Position numbers and translations under genes: made by a program. DNA of 64,000 nt from Ceriagrion tenellum (lineage: Eukaryota > Arthropoda > Insecta > Odonata > Coenagrionidae). Each line of letters starts with the position of its first letter. The stretch's first letter is position 1. The DNA is taken from contig OY720632.1 in the NCBI GenBank assembly GCA_963169105.1, forward strand, positions 4,898,001-4,962,000. The letters run 5' to 3'. Shown here piece by piece: positions 22,631 through 33,500 of this stretch. The notes beneath the pieces were generated by a model that saw only the letters and a list, made by a program, of their open reading frames with translations, ran no database searches and was not told the DNA's origin.

Positions 22631-22869
22631 TCTACATCTACATCTACATCTACATACTACCCCGCGAGACGCCGTATGGGCGTGTGGCAGGGAGTGTTAG
22701 GTCACCAGCCGTGTAAAGGTGTACGTTTTTTGGAGATGAAATGGTGGCATGAATTATAGGAGTGTGTTTAGTGAGCTTAATTTTTATTGTGATCGCTTAT
22801 TGTTCGCGGAAAGAACGAGTTTTTGTACCTATCTGTTCGGCAGTGTATCTCTCTTATTTTATCGCATCT
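22630..22869 (-). mobile_element. CR1/L2-like LINE 3' end (copy 4, tandem)
   Basis: An expanded tail (three TACATC units), the GACGCCGTATGGGCGTGTG box and 3' UTR. It stops at the CGCATCT word, where copy 5 begins with its own tail. It contains only the 3' UTR and the last ~25 codons. Confidence 0.8.
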
Positions 22870-23325
22870 ACATACTACCCCGCAAGCTGCCGTATGGTCG
22901 TGTGGCAGGGGGTCTTAAGACACCAGCCGTGTAAGGATGTAAGAGTTTTGGAGGTGAAATGGTGACATGTACTATGGGAGTGTATTTAGTAGACTTAATT
23001 TTTATTGTGAACGCTTATTGTTCGCGGAAAGAACGAGTTTTTGTACCTATCTGTTCGGGAGAGTTTCTCTCTTATGTGATCGCATCTGTCAGACCTATAA
23101 ATGTAGTGAGGCGTCATGATAATATTCTCTGTGTCGCTCTGAAACAAACCAGATCTGAATATCTCAAGCAGCCCAAGCCTAACGTGTAACCTTCGAGTCT
23201 CTAGGGGCTCCCACCGTAGTCCCTCTAAAAGTTGTGTAACACTATATGTACGCTGGTAGCGGTTTTTAACGAAGCGCGCAGCTTTCCTTTGTATTTTATT
23301 GATGTTTGGAGCCTATAATTTTTTA
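22870..23325 (-). mobile_element. CR1/L2-like LINE 3' end (copy 5, tandem to copy 4)
   Basis: Its 3' tail (ACATACTACC) abuts the truncated 5' end of copy 4 in the same orientation. Then come the AAGCTGCCGTATGGTCGTG box, 3' UTR, and minus-strand coding for the last ~80 codons, up to IQRKAARFVKNRYQRTYSV-like sequence with decay. It is 5'-truncated near 23325. Confidence 0.8.
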
Positions 23326-23847
23326 CATAATGGACGGGATGAAGAAGGGAAGGACTAGGCAAAGACTGAGATAGAATAGAAACTTTATACTCTTGCATTG
23401 TCCTCCGTTTGTAAACTTTCAGTGGATTTTTAGACTTCCTTACGGAACGGAACGGTATATAACTCTAATTTCCCCTTGATCACGCTAACCGTTGTTCTCC
23501 TCTGATTATGGCTGCGTGCGATAATGAAGGGATATCTTTCTAGCACGAGAGCGGTTGATAGGGAATCTTGCCACATTTTGGCAAGCCAAGAGTCAAGTTA
23601 TTCGTCCTAGTTCAGTTAAATGGACTTCAGAGACACTTTTCACCCAAAAACATCATTATCACTTCGATATCAGGTTTAGAGGTACTTGATTACTCATATT
23701 CCCATTGTCATCTACGTCCCATTCGGCAAAACGTATCTAGAGATCCAAAATTAATAAGATGAGCGGATTAGTGGTGTTTGTCGTCCATTGGTTGAAAAAA
23801 GGAATTAGCTTATGGCGTTCGACGTTTCCAGGAAACTCAGTTTGATA
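23326..23847. other. No recognisable feature
   Basis: AT-rich, no coding or repeat signature seen. Confidence 0.3.
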
Positions 23848-23855
23848 GCATGGGG

Positions 23856-24027
23856 CGGGGGTGGCGAACATATGGCACGCGTTCCCAAAGTGGCACGGGG
23901 AGCAATTATTTCGGCACGCGGAGATGGGACCTCACTCAACTCACTATGGGTTGGCACGCGAGTCGAGCGAGTATATTCTTATTTCATAAACTTTGGCACT
24001 CAATGGCCAAACGGTTCGCCACCCCTG
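23856..24027. mobile_element. Non-autonomous hAT element (MITE)
   Basis: 172 bp with TIRs GGGGTGGCGAAC on the left and GGTTCGCCACCCCTG on the right, the CAGGGGTGGCGAACC type of hAT elements. The flanks GCATGGGG (23848-23855) and GCATAGGG (24028-24035) form an 8-bp target duplication with one mismatch, as expected for hAT. The interior has four copies of GGCACG. Confidence 0.75.
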
Positions 24028-24035
24028 GCATAGGG

Positions 24036-24360
24036 GAACCATTATCTGTCCAAAAAATTAAGCGAAATAAATAAAATTTATTGAGTAAACCTAAAAGTTG
24101 GTAAAAATATCGAAATCGGCTGGCATTGCTTTTGGCTAAACAGCGGAATTTATCGCTAATTCGTTTCTCAAAATTCCGCAAAGTCAACTCGCAAACCATT
24201 GGATTTACCGCGGAGTAGTTTTATTTCGATGAAAGGGGATACTTTTTTTCAACCGTTTGAAGAAGACTTCAAGGCGAGGAGTGAGAGAAATGAAGAAAGA
24301 ACGAGGGGAGGAGAGTGGGGACTCTTTCTGAGGCGAACCCGGGGAGGGATGGTGGAATAC
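24036..24360. other. No recognisable feature
   Basis: AT-rich, then purine-rich from about 24265, leading into the LINE fragment downstream. Confidence 0.3.
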
Positions 24361-24660
24361 ATTATGGGGACACAAGGTGAAATGCTTGGAGAAAGAAGAC
24401 AAACGAAGGAGTTATTCGTATGGAGGGTGAGGAAAGGAAATTATCTGAATGAAATCGGAGATTGACAGGGTAGATGGATGAAGGAAGTAATAAACATGGG
24501 TTGCTCAAGACTGTGATAGAGGGATAGATGATGGGCAATAGGGAAAGAGATGGAAATAGAATAGGTTTTGCGGACAGGGTGAAAAAGGGAAGATCGTATG
24601 CTCAGGGAAAAATGGTAGTAATAGAGGTAGAAAGGGCCATGATGGTGTATAAAATCGGGA
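24361..24660 (+). pseudogene. LINE RT C-terminal fragment (family E, second copy)
   Basis: Frame 1 reads KELFVWRVRKGNYLNEIGD, a stop, then RWMKEV. A neighbouring frame continues with VIEGRMMGNRERDGNRIGF, ADRVKKGRSYAQGK and EVERA. This is the EGR-x-x-GKRxRGRKRIGF ... G-S-Y-x-x-x-K-x-x-x-xDR tail of RTE-like proteins, out of frame and with stops. It is a dead, truncated copy. Confidence 0.6.
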
Positions 24661-24889
24661 GGAGTTTCTTAGTCTACCACCAAAATCTACATTTTACCAG
24701 TAAAATACTTACAAAAAAATAAAAAATATTTTAATGGAAACAGCGGATATTACTATGATAAACAATATTTATGCCAAATATTTCATAGTATACAACATTT
24801 TTGGTGACGCAAGCGAAGATGTAAATTAAGCAGTTTGCCTCATGATTTTTGTATAAGTATATATGAATAAGCCCATATCTTATGGATTG

Positions 24890-25190
24890 AATTGGATTTT
24901 GGCGAGGTGACCGACAGCTAAGGTCATTTTCGCCATAGGGGATAGGTAAGGGAGGAGGGGTGGATAGAAACCCGGCGTCGGCATTAGCCTGCTCTTAACG
25001 AAAGGCGCCAAGGGGACGACGGTTTAACGTCTCATCCGACAGACAGAATACTGTACTTGAAGTGCCCTCCACAAGACACTTAAGTAGAGATCGGGTTTCC
25101 TCTGAAAAACATCCGCCTCTGCCGGGATTTGAACCCTGGCCGCCCGTATGGTTAGCCAGTACTCTGGCCACCACACCAACCCGAGCCCCC
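24890..25190 (-). mobile_element. tRNA-derived SINE
   Basis: Read on the minus strand from about 25190, the head resembles a tRNA: an A-box region (GTGGTGGCCAGAGTACTGG) and a perfect B box, GGTTCAAATCC, at about 25126-25136. The body holds GGATGAGACGTTAAACC and CCTTGGCGCC, then a G/C-rich end. RNA polymerase III internal promoters of this form define SINEs. Its partner LINE is unknown. Confidence 0.6.
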
Positions 25191-26454
25191 CACACCTTGT
25201 GTCAGTTAGTGGAGAACGTATGTAGGAGCACGCATGCCATCTATTGGCGCACATCTGAAACACTATGCCTAGCAGGTAGATTATGCGTACGTACGCGTAG
25301 CATTTTCTATAGTAGTACATATATACAAACGTATCCAATGAGCTTCGTTCTCCTTCCCTGCCGCTTCTCTTCCTCCCTCTCCTCTCCACTTTTAAGTCTT
25401 TCACGCCTTGAGCACATCTCTCTAACCCTTCCCCCATTTCCGCCCCCCTCCCATCTCACCCTCGCCCTCTCTTTTCACTTCTCCCAGAACCCTTTTCGCT
25501 AAAAGCCGCACGCCGTGAGGGCACAGAGAGTTAAGAGAGAGATAGAGAGAACCTTGGAGCGATACAGAGAGAGAGCCTGGTCCATATAGACAGACTCCGA
25601 CGTAAGCACGCACGTCCTTCCCCATCTCTTCTTCCACTCTGACTCCTATTTTTTTTCGCCTTCGCTCCTTGAATTCCTAGGGTTTTCCCCTCAAGGGTTC
25701 TGAGGCGAGAGAAAAATAAGGTGGTGGTGAACCAGAGATGGCCATGGAATCTTCGGCGGCTTGCCGCGCCTAGATTCCCGCGAAGAAAGCCTATCCGCTG
25801 CTTCCTCGTCTTTCAACTCTCGCGTCTTATTTCCCTCTTTCTTGAATCGGATGGATCTGAGCATGTGGAAGTGACTCACCAGCAGAAAGTGAAAATAGAA
25901 ATGAAGACTTACGTAGATCATAGAATTTAAAAATATTGCTTTGAAGACAGAGCCAAACCATTTTTATTTGAATATATTTGTTTTGGTTTTCTTGTAGCTA
26001 GGCGGGATGAAAAATAGATGCACCAAAAAGACTTGAAGGCATGCATCTTCCCAAGTAGTTATGTTTTTACGATGCAAAACATCCAGCTACACCATTCCTC
26101 TGAAGAAGTCGGCTTCATTCTCAGAATATGTGCAAATACTTTGGGTTTCGTTATTTTGAACAATTTTTGTTAAATATGGAGGTCTTTAGTAATCCTAGGG
26201 ATAAATGAAACTTATATTAGGAATCATTGAACTCCGGCCTCTCGAACTTCTTCATAATCATGACCCTTGTCTACTGAATTCATATTCATTTAGCTTTATG
26301 CAATTTTATTCGTAAGAGGAAACACTTCGCAGTTTTTAATTAAGGCTGCCCCAAGAAATTAAGTTAAACGAGCTCATTTCAGCGAACACTCCAAAGTAGT
26401 TTCAATCGTAATCTTCGGCGGGGATGATACTAATGAAATATCACCTTTCTTTGA
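25191..26454. other. No supported gene
   Basis: Pyrimidine-rich at 25340-25490 and GA-rich at 25529-25575. The 137- and 146-aa open frames at 25024-25502 run into the SINE and the low-complexity tract on opposite strands and have no domain. Confidence 0.35.
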
Positions 26455-26650
26455 ATCTAGTATCTTTAGAAACATCGTCATCCGTCGTTCAATCCCAAGA
26501 TTGGCCGATTTCAGCCGTCTGTCCTTCCCTATCTACTGCTAGTTCTCTTTCTCCCAAATGAGTATCCTGAATTAATTTCTCCTTCATTCGTCCCATGTAC
26601 TTATCCAATGGCCTTTCTCATGTTACTCTCTCTCAACGTTTCCTTCAGTT
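26455..26650 (-). pseudogene. LINE RT extreme C-terminus (family E, third copy)
   Basis: The minus-strand frame reads YMGRMKEKLIQDTHLGE, then RELAVDREGQTAEIGQSWD. This corresponds to the 'Y-x-x-x-KE-x-x ... Y-x-x-x-K-x-L-A-x-DR-x-x-WR' end of RTE-like ORFs. Only the last ~60 codons survive. Confidence 0.5.
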
Positions 26651-26656
26651 ATACTC

Positions 26657-26722
26657 TTCCCTGTACAACAGGATGATTCTTCAGGATGGTTATAAACTGT
26701 TGTACAACAGGATGATTCTTCA
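26657..26722 (+). repeat. Short tandem duplication, unit about 40 bp
   Basis: GTACAACAGGATGATTCTTC occurs twice, at about 26662 and 26702, with a 40-bp period. Confidence 0.7.
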
Positions 26723-26790
26723 GATATTTCTTGAAGTGTTATCTTGTTGTAATAGGACGCGACATTCGGAGATGTTATGCCATTTAATTT

Positions 26791-27860
26791 CAGTGTGTCC
26801 TCGTTTAACGTTGTCCCGTTTAACGTTGTTTCGCGATAATATTTTCAAACAATTAAAACCCTTAATCATTCAACGTCATTAGTGCTTCGCGATAACTTTG
26901 TTCAAATTATGCGCGACCAAAAAATATGTATGGCGAATAGGACTTTGGCGCATCTGATGCGTAATTTCCGTTTGGCGGAAAAGGTGGCGCTGCTCTTCAT
27001 AGCGTTTGTAAACGGTTCACCTGAGCGATTTATTATCCCGTTATTTACTTTATATATGTTATATTTGTAGTGTCTAAACAAAACATATGTCCACAAAGAG
27101 AAGTGGCGATCCTGGCGTATCATCGGAAGTGATGAAAAGACGGAAAACGGCAACGCTAGAATGAAAACTTAACATTATTAAAGGAAGTGAACAAGGTGCA
27201 ACTACTGTGGAAATTGGCCGAGTTCTAGGTTTTCAGGCGACGACGATAAGGACCATTTTAAAGGACGAAGACAAAATTGAGGAATTTGGGAGATTTGCCA
27301 CTTCTCCAAGTGCAGCGCATTTATCACGCTATAGGAGCACAAGTTGTAACGATTGCTTTTTTAGTAGAGATGGAACGGTTGCTTACTCTGTGGTATGAAA
27401 ATGAAATTCATAAAAAACAACCAGTTTACCTAGCTATATTTAAAAGGAAGGCATTGGCTATTTATGGTGACCTTACTAAAGACAACTAATCCTGAGCCTT
27501 TTACTGCTAGTCGTGGGTGGTTTGATAGATATAAGAAACGTGCACATTTGTGTGGTGTTGTGAAAACGATCGTTGAGGCAGCCAGTGCTGATAGTTAAGC
27601 TGCCAATATATTTATTGAAAATTTTAGGGAAATTGTCAGGGAGGGAGGTTACCTACCTCAGCAAATATTTAACGCGGACGAAACAGGTTTATTTTGGAAG
27701 CGCATGTCTACAAGAACCTACATTTCAATGGAAGAGATGTCCATTCCTGGGTTTAAGATGGCCAAAGATCGCATGACGCTGTTATTGGGGGGCAATTCAT
27801 CGGGTGATTTAAAGCTAAAACCGATGCTAGTGTACCCTTCTGTATCATTGCTCGCATAAA
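26791..27860 (+). pseudogene. Tigger/pogo-family DNA transposon, decayed
   Basis: The left end CAGTGTGTCCTCGTTTAACG is a pogo/Tigger-type terminus starting CAGT, with CGTTTAACGTTGT repeated twice. A transposase relic starts at ATG 27087: KRRKTATLE, a stop, KLNIIKGSEQ and GRVLGFQATTIRTILKDED form a CENP-B-type helix-turn-helix. After a frameshift near 27285 the second DNA-binding part follows (ERLLTLWYENEIHKKQP, KALAIYGDL). Then FTASRGWFDRYKKRAHL and, after a stop, IFNADETGLFWKRM (first catalytic D of the DDE domain), DRMTLLLGG, GDLKLKPMLVYPS (second D region lost or out of frame). The right TIR is missing. Intact proteins are about 500 residues; about half remains. Confidence 0.8.
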
Positions 27861-28570
27861 TTATTGTGGTACTTTCGGTGGATGTATTTCCTTGACCTGG
27901 GGCCGTAGGAAGAGGACTCCGGCCGTCTTGCCTTCCTCTCCGCATCCTCTCAGAGAGAGAGAGAGAGAGAGATGGAGAGGTCACAAGATTTGGAGAGGAG
28001 ACGTGTTTGGCGGATTGGTTGGAACTGCAGTGGAGACACTCCGTGGTTTTGTGTTAGCGTCTGTGTGTGCCCTAAATCTGAGGAGGGAATTGCTTGGAGG
28101 GGAAGGGGGGGAGGGGTGAGATCGCAAATGGACTTGCGGCGTCGAAGGGGTCAAGGGGCGGAGGGTGTGAGAATTGCGGGGGGCGGGAGGGAAGGTGGGC
28201 TGCGGGGGAGGGGTTGGGGATGAAAGTTGGCGGCGGAAGAAGACGGACGGTCTTTCCTTTCCACGGGAGACTGATGAAGCGATCGCGAAGGGAGAGATGG
28301 AACGTGAGGATCGGAGGAAGGAAGAAGTGAGAAAAGTAGGAAGAGGAAGACAAAGAGGGAAAAAGAGAGGCAAGGATCGGCAAAATGGAATGGCGATGAG
28401 GAAGAGGGATTAATTTGGACTTCTTTGAAAGACGTAACGAATAAAGAAATTGGAAATTCCAATGAGAAAAGCTATTTTTGGTGGAGGAGTTCTTCAATAG
28501 AGATGTATTCAAGGAAGTCGTTTTTCACCGCAAATGATTTACTCAATTCATCGACCTCTCCATGCCTTCC
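27861..28570. other. Purine-rich low-complexity region with GA repeat
   Basis: (GA)n at 27952-27972, then a G-rich plus strand from 28085 to 28240 with many GGGG runs, and a GA-rich tract to about 28400. Long open frames on the minus strand (up to 146 codons) are P/S/L-rich and composition-driven. Confidence 0.5.
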
Positions 28571-28792
28571 AATCGATCTGAAGAAAGAGAAATGGACTAT
28601 ATTGTGTGAGCCAAAGGGATTGCTGAAAAATGCATATATTTATTAATTGAATGACCGCGAGTTCGGCGTTAATTGACGCAGGCTCGAGTAAAATGAAAAA
28701 TGTAGAAATTTAATTGAACTAACGAAATAAAATTGCGAGATATAAAATTGAAGGTTTTAAGTCTCCTCTCCTTTGTCTGGTTCATGTCCGCT
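28571..28792 (+). repeat. 221-bp duplicated segment, copy A
   Basis: It runs from AATCGATCTGAAGAAAG to CATGTCCGCT and is repeated in the same orientation at 30067-30287 with about 90% identity by eye. No coding motif, TIR or tRNA-like box. Confidence 0.75.
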
Positions 28793-29655
28793 AATGCTTA
28801 GATTGGTGCCACAAATTTCGGTGCTAATAGATGACAACATTTCTTTGAACACATAATATATTGGCAGTAGGATTCTTCCAAAAGGACTTCCCAAAGTTCC
28901 CAAAAATTTATGTCCAGTTTTTAGCATTGCTTTGCCACTCTATATACTATACTTACTCTATGGAATTATATGCAAAATTCGTCACTGACGAATACGCTCG
29001 GAAGCCTCGGGGTCTTAGCGAATGGGGCACCTGGTTCACCTTAGTCTTGTTTTCTTCGTGTATATTCGTTTTCTTTTTCAGTTCCCCTCCTGGGATGTCT
29101 CTTTGAAGCCTGCGCATGTGTTATAGTGCGTGAGAGATATTTTGGGAGTCTGTCACCTCTTCGGTGGTCCATGTCTCCGCATCCTCCGAGTGAGACATCA
29201 CTTCGAGTGTATAGGAGGCGTCTCCTCCTTAGCGAGGAATCGCTGCGGAAATGGGACGAACTCCTCCCTCCAAAAGGCGACCTTCTCCTCCTCCTCTAAG
29301 TATCTCTCCTATCTTTTGATACGTGTGTGACGACAGAGCTGGCAAACTTTGTCTCTCATCTCACCTCCATATGAGTCAAACAAATGAAGATATCCAAACA
29401 CAAAACCGTTGCCAGTGGAGTGAACTTTGTGAGGGAGGGCCCGGTTATTTTCGTGGTACACATTTCAGAAACGTGTTGCACTAATGGTTTTAGCAAGAGG
29501 CAGTGCCTCTCACGACTGGCAAAACCCACATTAGTGGAGAGTAAACCCGAAAAGTTTTCAAACATGCTTCGCAAACTTCTTCTCGCGGACCCCGTACATC
29601 CAAAAGTTATGGCGACAGATATGATGTGACCAAAGTGATCACGTTTGTGCGCTCC
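28793..29655. other. No recognisable feature
   Basis: Mixed sequence. A minus-strand frame of 112 codons at 29356-29694 runs into the LINE tail and has no recognised domain. Confidence 0.3.
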
Positions 29656-29697
29656 AACATCTATATCCACATACAAACCCGGAAGCCGCCGCATGGT
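29656..29697 (-). mobile_element. CR1/L2-like LINE, minimal 3' end (copy 6)
   Basis: Only about 40 bp: a CATCTATATCCACATACA tail and GGAAGCCGCCGCATGG, then it stops. Confidence 0.6.
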
Positions 29698-29737
29698 TAA
29701 GGGTAAGCTGTTAAGGTTATCTCGGATCTGATGTCAT

Positions 29738-30062
29738 ATCTACATCTACATAATACCTCGCGAGCCGCCGCATTGGCGTGTGGCAGGGGGTGGTAGGTAA
29801 CCAGCCGTGGAAAGAAGTAATTTTTTTGGAGGTGAAATGGTGACATGTCCCATGAGAGTGTATTTGGAGGAGCTCAGTTTTTATTGTGGTCGCTTATTGT
29901 TCGCGGAAAGAACGAGTTTTTGCACCCATCTGTTTGGCAGAGTATCTCTCTTATTTTATCGCATCTATCATACCTAGAGATGTAGTGAGGCGTCATGATA
30001 ATATCCCCTGTGTCGCTCTGAAACACATCAGTCTGAATGTCTCAAGCAGCCTAAGCATAGCG
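29738..30062 (-). mobile_element. CR1/L2-like LINE 3' end (copy 7)
   Basis: Tail ATCTACATCTACATAATACC, the CGAGCCGCCGCATTGGCGTG box, the 3' UTR and the last ~55 codons on the minus strand. Truncated at CTAAGCATAGCG, directly followed by the 221-bp duplicated segment. Confidence 0.85.
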
Positions 30063-30066
30063 TTCT

Positions 30067-30287
30067 AATCGATCTGAAAAATGAGAAATAGACTATATTA
30101 TGTGAGCCAAAGGGATTGCTGAAAAATACGTAAATTTATTAATTGAATGATCCCGAGTTCGGCGTTAATTGACGCAGGCTCGAGTAAAATGAAAAATGTA
30201 GAAATTTAGTTGAACTAACGAAATAAAATTGCAATATATAAAATTAAGGTTTTTAGTCTCCTCTCCTTTGTCTAGTCCATGTCCGCT
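30067..30287 (+). repeat. 221-bp duplicated segment, copy B
   Basis: A direct copy of 28571-28792, wedged between two CR1-like fragments in the same orientation. Confidence 0.75.
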
Positions 30288-30289
30288 TT

Positions 30290-31080
30290 ATTTAAGTGAG
30301 CTTAATTTTTATTGTGATCGCAAATTGTTCGCGGAAAGAACGAGTTCTGGTACCTATCTGTTTGGCAGTGTATCTCTCTTATTTTATCGCGTCTGTCAGA
30401 CCTAGAGATGTAGTGAGGAGTCATGATAATATTCTCTGTGTCGCTCTGAAAAATATTAGTTCTAAATTTATCAAGCAACCTAAGCCTAGCGCGTAGCCTC
30501 CGAGTCTCTAGGGGCTCCCACAGTTGTGTAACACTATCTGTTCGTTTGTAGTAGTTTTTATCGAAGCGCGCTGCTTTTCTTTGTATTTCGTTAATTTTTT
30601 TGGTTAAATCTTTATGACCAAGTCCCAAAAGCTCACGGCGTATTTTAGGTGTGGCCTAACCAGAGCGATATAGCATCTCTCTTTGACTTTTTCATCGAGG
30701 ACCTTCCTATTATACGCTTAACAAAACCTAGTTTCGTTAATGCTGTTCCGCATATGTTTTGCATGTGTGTTTTCCGCGATATATCTGAAGTTAAGGTAAT
30801 TCCAATACATTTTACTGTATTTGAAGATTTTATCTTTACTACACCCAAAGTATAGGTATGGCATGTTTGTGATGACTTTCGCAGGAAGTGAACTGTGGTG
30901 CATTTGCTGATATTTAATTCTAACCCCCACTCCTGGCACCTCGAATGAACGTTGTTAAGGTCAAATGACAGAACTTCAAAGTCCGCGTCTTCGCTCATTT
31001 CACGGAAGATAACTGTATCGTCTGCAAATAACCTTAATTTACTGCAAACTCTAGAACTGAGGTCATTTATATAAATATAT
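30290..31080 (-). mobile_element. CR1/L2-like LINE with RT catalytic motif, lacking its 3' tail (copy 8)
   Basis: Minus-strand coding: YINDLSSRVCSKLRLFADD (FADD is the reverse-transcriptase catalytic YxDD box), DLNNVHSRCQEWGLELNISK, CTTVHFLRKSSQTCHTY, YL/CIGITLTSD, and, after a frameshift near 30640, LTKKINEIQRKAARFDKNY and LDKFRTNIFQSDTENI. The 3' UTR starts at AGTGAGCTTAATTTT but the TACATC tail and GCCGCC box are absent. The 5' end is lost at about 31075. Frameshifts and stops make it inactive. Confidence 0.85.
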
Positions 31081-33214
31081 ATTCTCTCACCCCACTCAGC
31101 TCCCCCTGGTTGCGAATATTCCACCATTCCCCATCATGCCTATTTCTTTCCGCTTTCCCTCCCTTTCTATCACTTTCTCTCAAGTGGATCCTCTTCACCC
31201 TTCGATCGCCACCAACCCTCTCCTCCCCCTGTCCTTCTGTTCCCACCCCCCTTCTCCACCCTTCTTCCCGCCCCCATCCCTCCCCGCCCTCACCCCGTGT
31301 GACGATCCAAGAAAGGGGATCTCTTCGGGACCTTGAGGTGTGCCCACCGCCGCCGCGCTGTGGATTTCGGCGACACCTTCGCATGTCTTATGCATGCGCG
31401 TTCGGGAGGAGAGTGCATATCACGCGTTTAGGGAAATTGGAAAATGACACTCTCTCCGAGCGAAGACGCTAAAGGTTCAGAACTGCCGCGAGAGGAAGCT
31501 TGTTGCAATTTCGACTGCCGTCTTAGACATTCTCCATGATGAGTTCTTTTGCGTTTCCGTTGCATTCGGAGTTCTTTTTTCCTCCGCGTTTGCTTCTTTC
31601 AAATAGCGTCGAATATGATTTTATATATCTGCGTAGATCCTCGTGCAATCCGGGAGCTGGTCTCCGCATCTTCGGGAGATCGATATGGGATTGAGCTGTC
31701 GACTGTGATTTTTAGCTTTTGGCTTGTGCACCTCTTCATCCACTGCGGTGCACGGCTCCATTTGTATTACACAGGAATTGTCTTCGCTGTCCATTCGTCT
31801 CGATCTGATCTTGTCCACTCGCCATTGAGCTCCAGTTCAGGTCGGGACCATTGTTAGGGTCGTCATGGCGATTTTTGTTTATTTACAAGATTTACGTGAG
31901 TATTCGCGAACGTTTCCTATTTATTGCTTCCGGATTTTGTCACTTTTCGGTGCTTTTGTTAAAACCATTAATATATATTATGGATTTATATGTTTGGAAT
32001 TGTTGCCTAGGATGGGTGTTGCCTAAATTTCCACTTTTAGTTCACCCAGTCCTTGGCGCCACTTCGATTAGAGTCTTTTCTGGTTTTATTGTAGATAGAC
32101 GTATTTAATTATTGTTAACGTGAGACTTAGGTGAATATTCAATAACGATTGAGGAGATATGAATTTATTGATGCTTTGAATAATATTTGCTATTTTTGTG
32201 ATGTAAAAGTTACTTTGTAAATGCTAGAGATGAAATATCTATTACAGAAAATGTGTAAGAGGTTTATGAAACGTCCATCGTGTGCCGACGACGATGTTTG
32301 CTAGACTCTGATTCTAATTTGAACGCATTACGCCCGTTCGGCTTAAATAAAGAATTAAGAATGCCTTGTTTCAGCAGAACTTACTTCGTACCAAAACAGG
32401 GTATGCATCTACGAGGACCCAAAATAGGAGACTTGGATTGAAAAATAAGAATCTGTTCAAGGCGGCGATAAGTGCATTCTTTTTCACCTACACTGCAATG
32501 ATGGCCATTGAGAATACTCATGAAGTCACCTCGCATTATTATTACATTTCCGTTTAGCGATATTCACGAAATGCTAAGAAGTTAATTGTGCATTTGTGTG
32601 ATTAAATTTGGAGAGGAATAAAATATATCTGTAGACCGGACGATATAAAAAAGGGTATAATTACGTCCCGCGTGCAGAACTACTTTTTTTATCCACTGCA
32701 TTATGATTAATTGTAAGTAAAACCCATGTATATTCATGGTAAAACCAGTACGACGTGTTTATTTACAAACTATCAACTGTATTTACATTTGAACTTCCGT
32801 CTTTCATCACTAAGCGGCACCACTTTCCAAAAAGTTGTTTGTTTACGGAATTCTAGACAACAGTTTTTGGCGACGAGGTAACAATCCATAATAAATATTC
32901 ATGGCTAAAACATTTCACATCTCGTGAGAGGAGGTATCATCAGGTATTCAGGAATTTCCATTGGAATATTCGCTGCAATGTACTTAGTGGCAATCAGTAT
33001 TAATAAAGCGTATTCTGTCCGGCAGCTGAATTTTTAATTGTGAATGGAAAACCTTAATGTTCCGATGTAAATACATTCTTCAAACGTCCCCTTGTGGGTG
33101 TGAACGTTGTCAACTTTGTTTTAAACTGTGATATACTTTGATTTTCTCCCCTGAACGGTGTTTCGGAAAATAAAATACACTCTCGTGACGTAACTTTCAC
33201 TGACTGTCACACAC
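31081..33214. other. No supported gene
   Basis: 31100-31310 is pyrimidine-rich on the plus strand (C/T runs); the 105-120-aa frames there are compositional. A minus-strand frame at 31621-31818 has mixed composition but no recognised domain. 31850-33200 is AT-rich with nothing identified. Confidence 0.35.
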
Positions 33215-33300
33215 ACACAGTGTGAAATTCACTGTAGATGGGTCATTCGTCTGAACTGGGATTCGAACCTAGACCCTTTTGATTTATCTCTGCGTGCATT
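33215..33300 (-). mobile_element. tRNA-derived SINE fragment, inverted partner
   Basis: On the minus strand: GGTCTAGGTTCGAATCCCAG (perfect B box), TTCAGACGAATGA, then TGAATTTCACACTGTGTGTG. This matches the body of the tRNA-like unit at 33389-33500 in the opposite orientation. Confidence 0.55.
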
Positions 33301-33388
33301 CTCACGCGAGTACTCGGTGGCATTACATGCACGGTATGAGGTCATATCGCTCCTTAAAGCTCCCATGAGACTCACAGTGGAAGAGGAC

Positions 33389-33500
33389 GCCTGGGTAACT
33401 GGATTGGTTAAGAGGACTGGGCGCGAAATCGAGGGATCTGGGTTCGATTCCCAGTTCAGGCGAATGATTTTTTCCACCGTGAGTTTCACACAATGGTGCC
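33389..33500 (+). mobile_element. tRNA-like SINE head (or tRNA relic) and body
   Basis: 33389-33461 is 73 nt. The first seven bases GCCTGGG pair with TTCAGGC at the end (5 Watson-Crick and 2 G-U pairs), and the T arm CTGGG TTCGATT CCCAG is perfect. The D and anticodon arms are poor, so an active tRNA is unlikely. It continues with GAATGA and CCGTGAGTTTCACAC, shared with the inverted copy at 33215-33300. Confidence 0.55.

Noticed and set aside
24995..25502. 137- and 146-codon frames on opposite strands
   Set aside because: They cross the SINE B box and a pyrimidine tract; no coding pattern.
27981..28512. Several 100-146-codon minus-strand frames
   Set aside because: Compositional product of a GA/G-rich tract; four frames open at once.
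32935..32965. TCATCAG (CUGAUGA on minus) near 32940 as another hammerhead
   Set aside because: No GAAAC at the right distance and no stem II.
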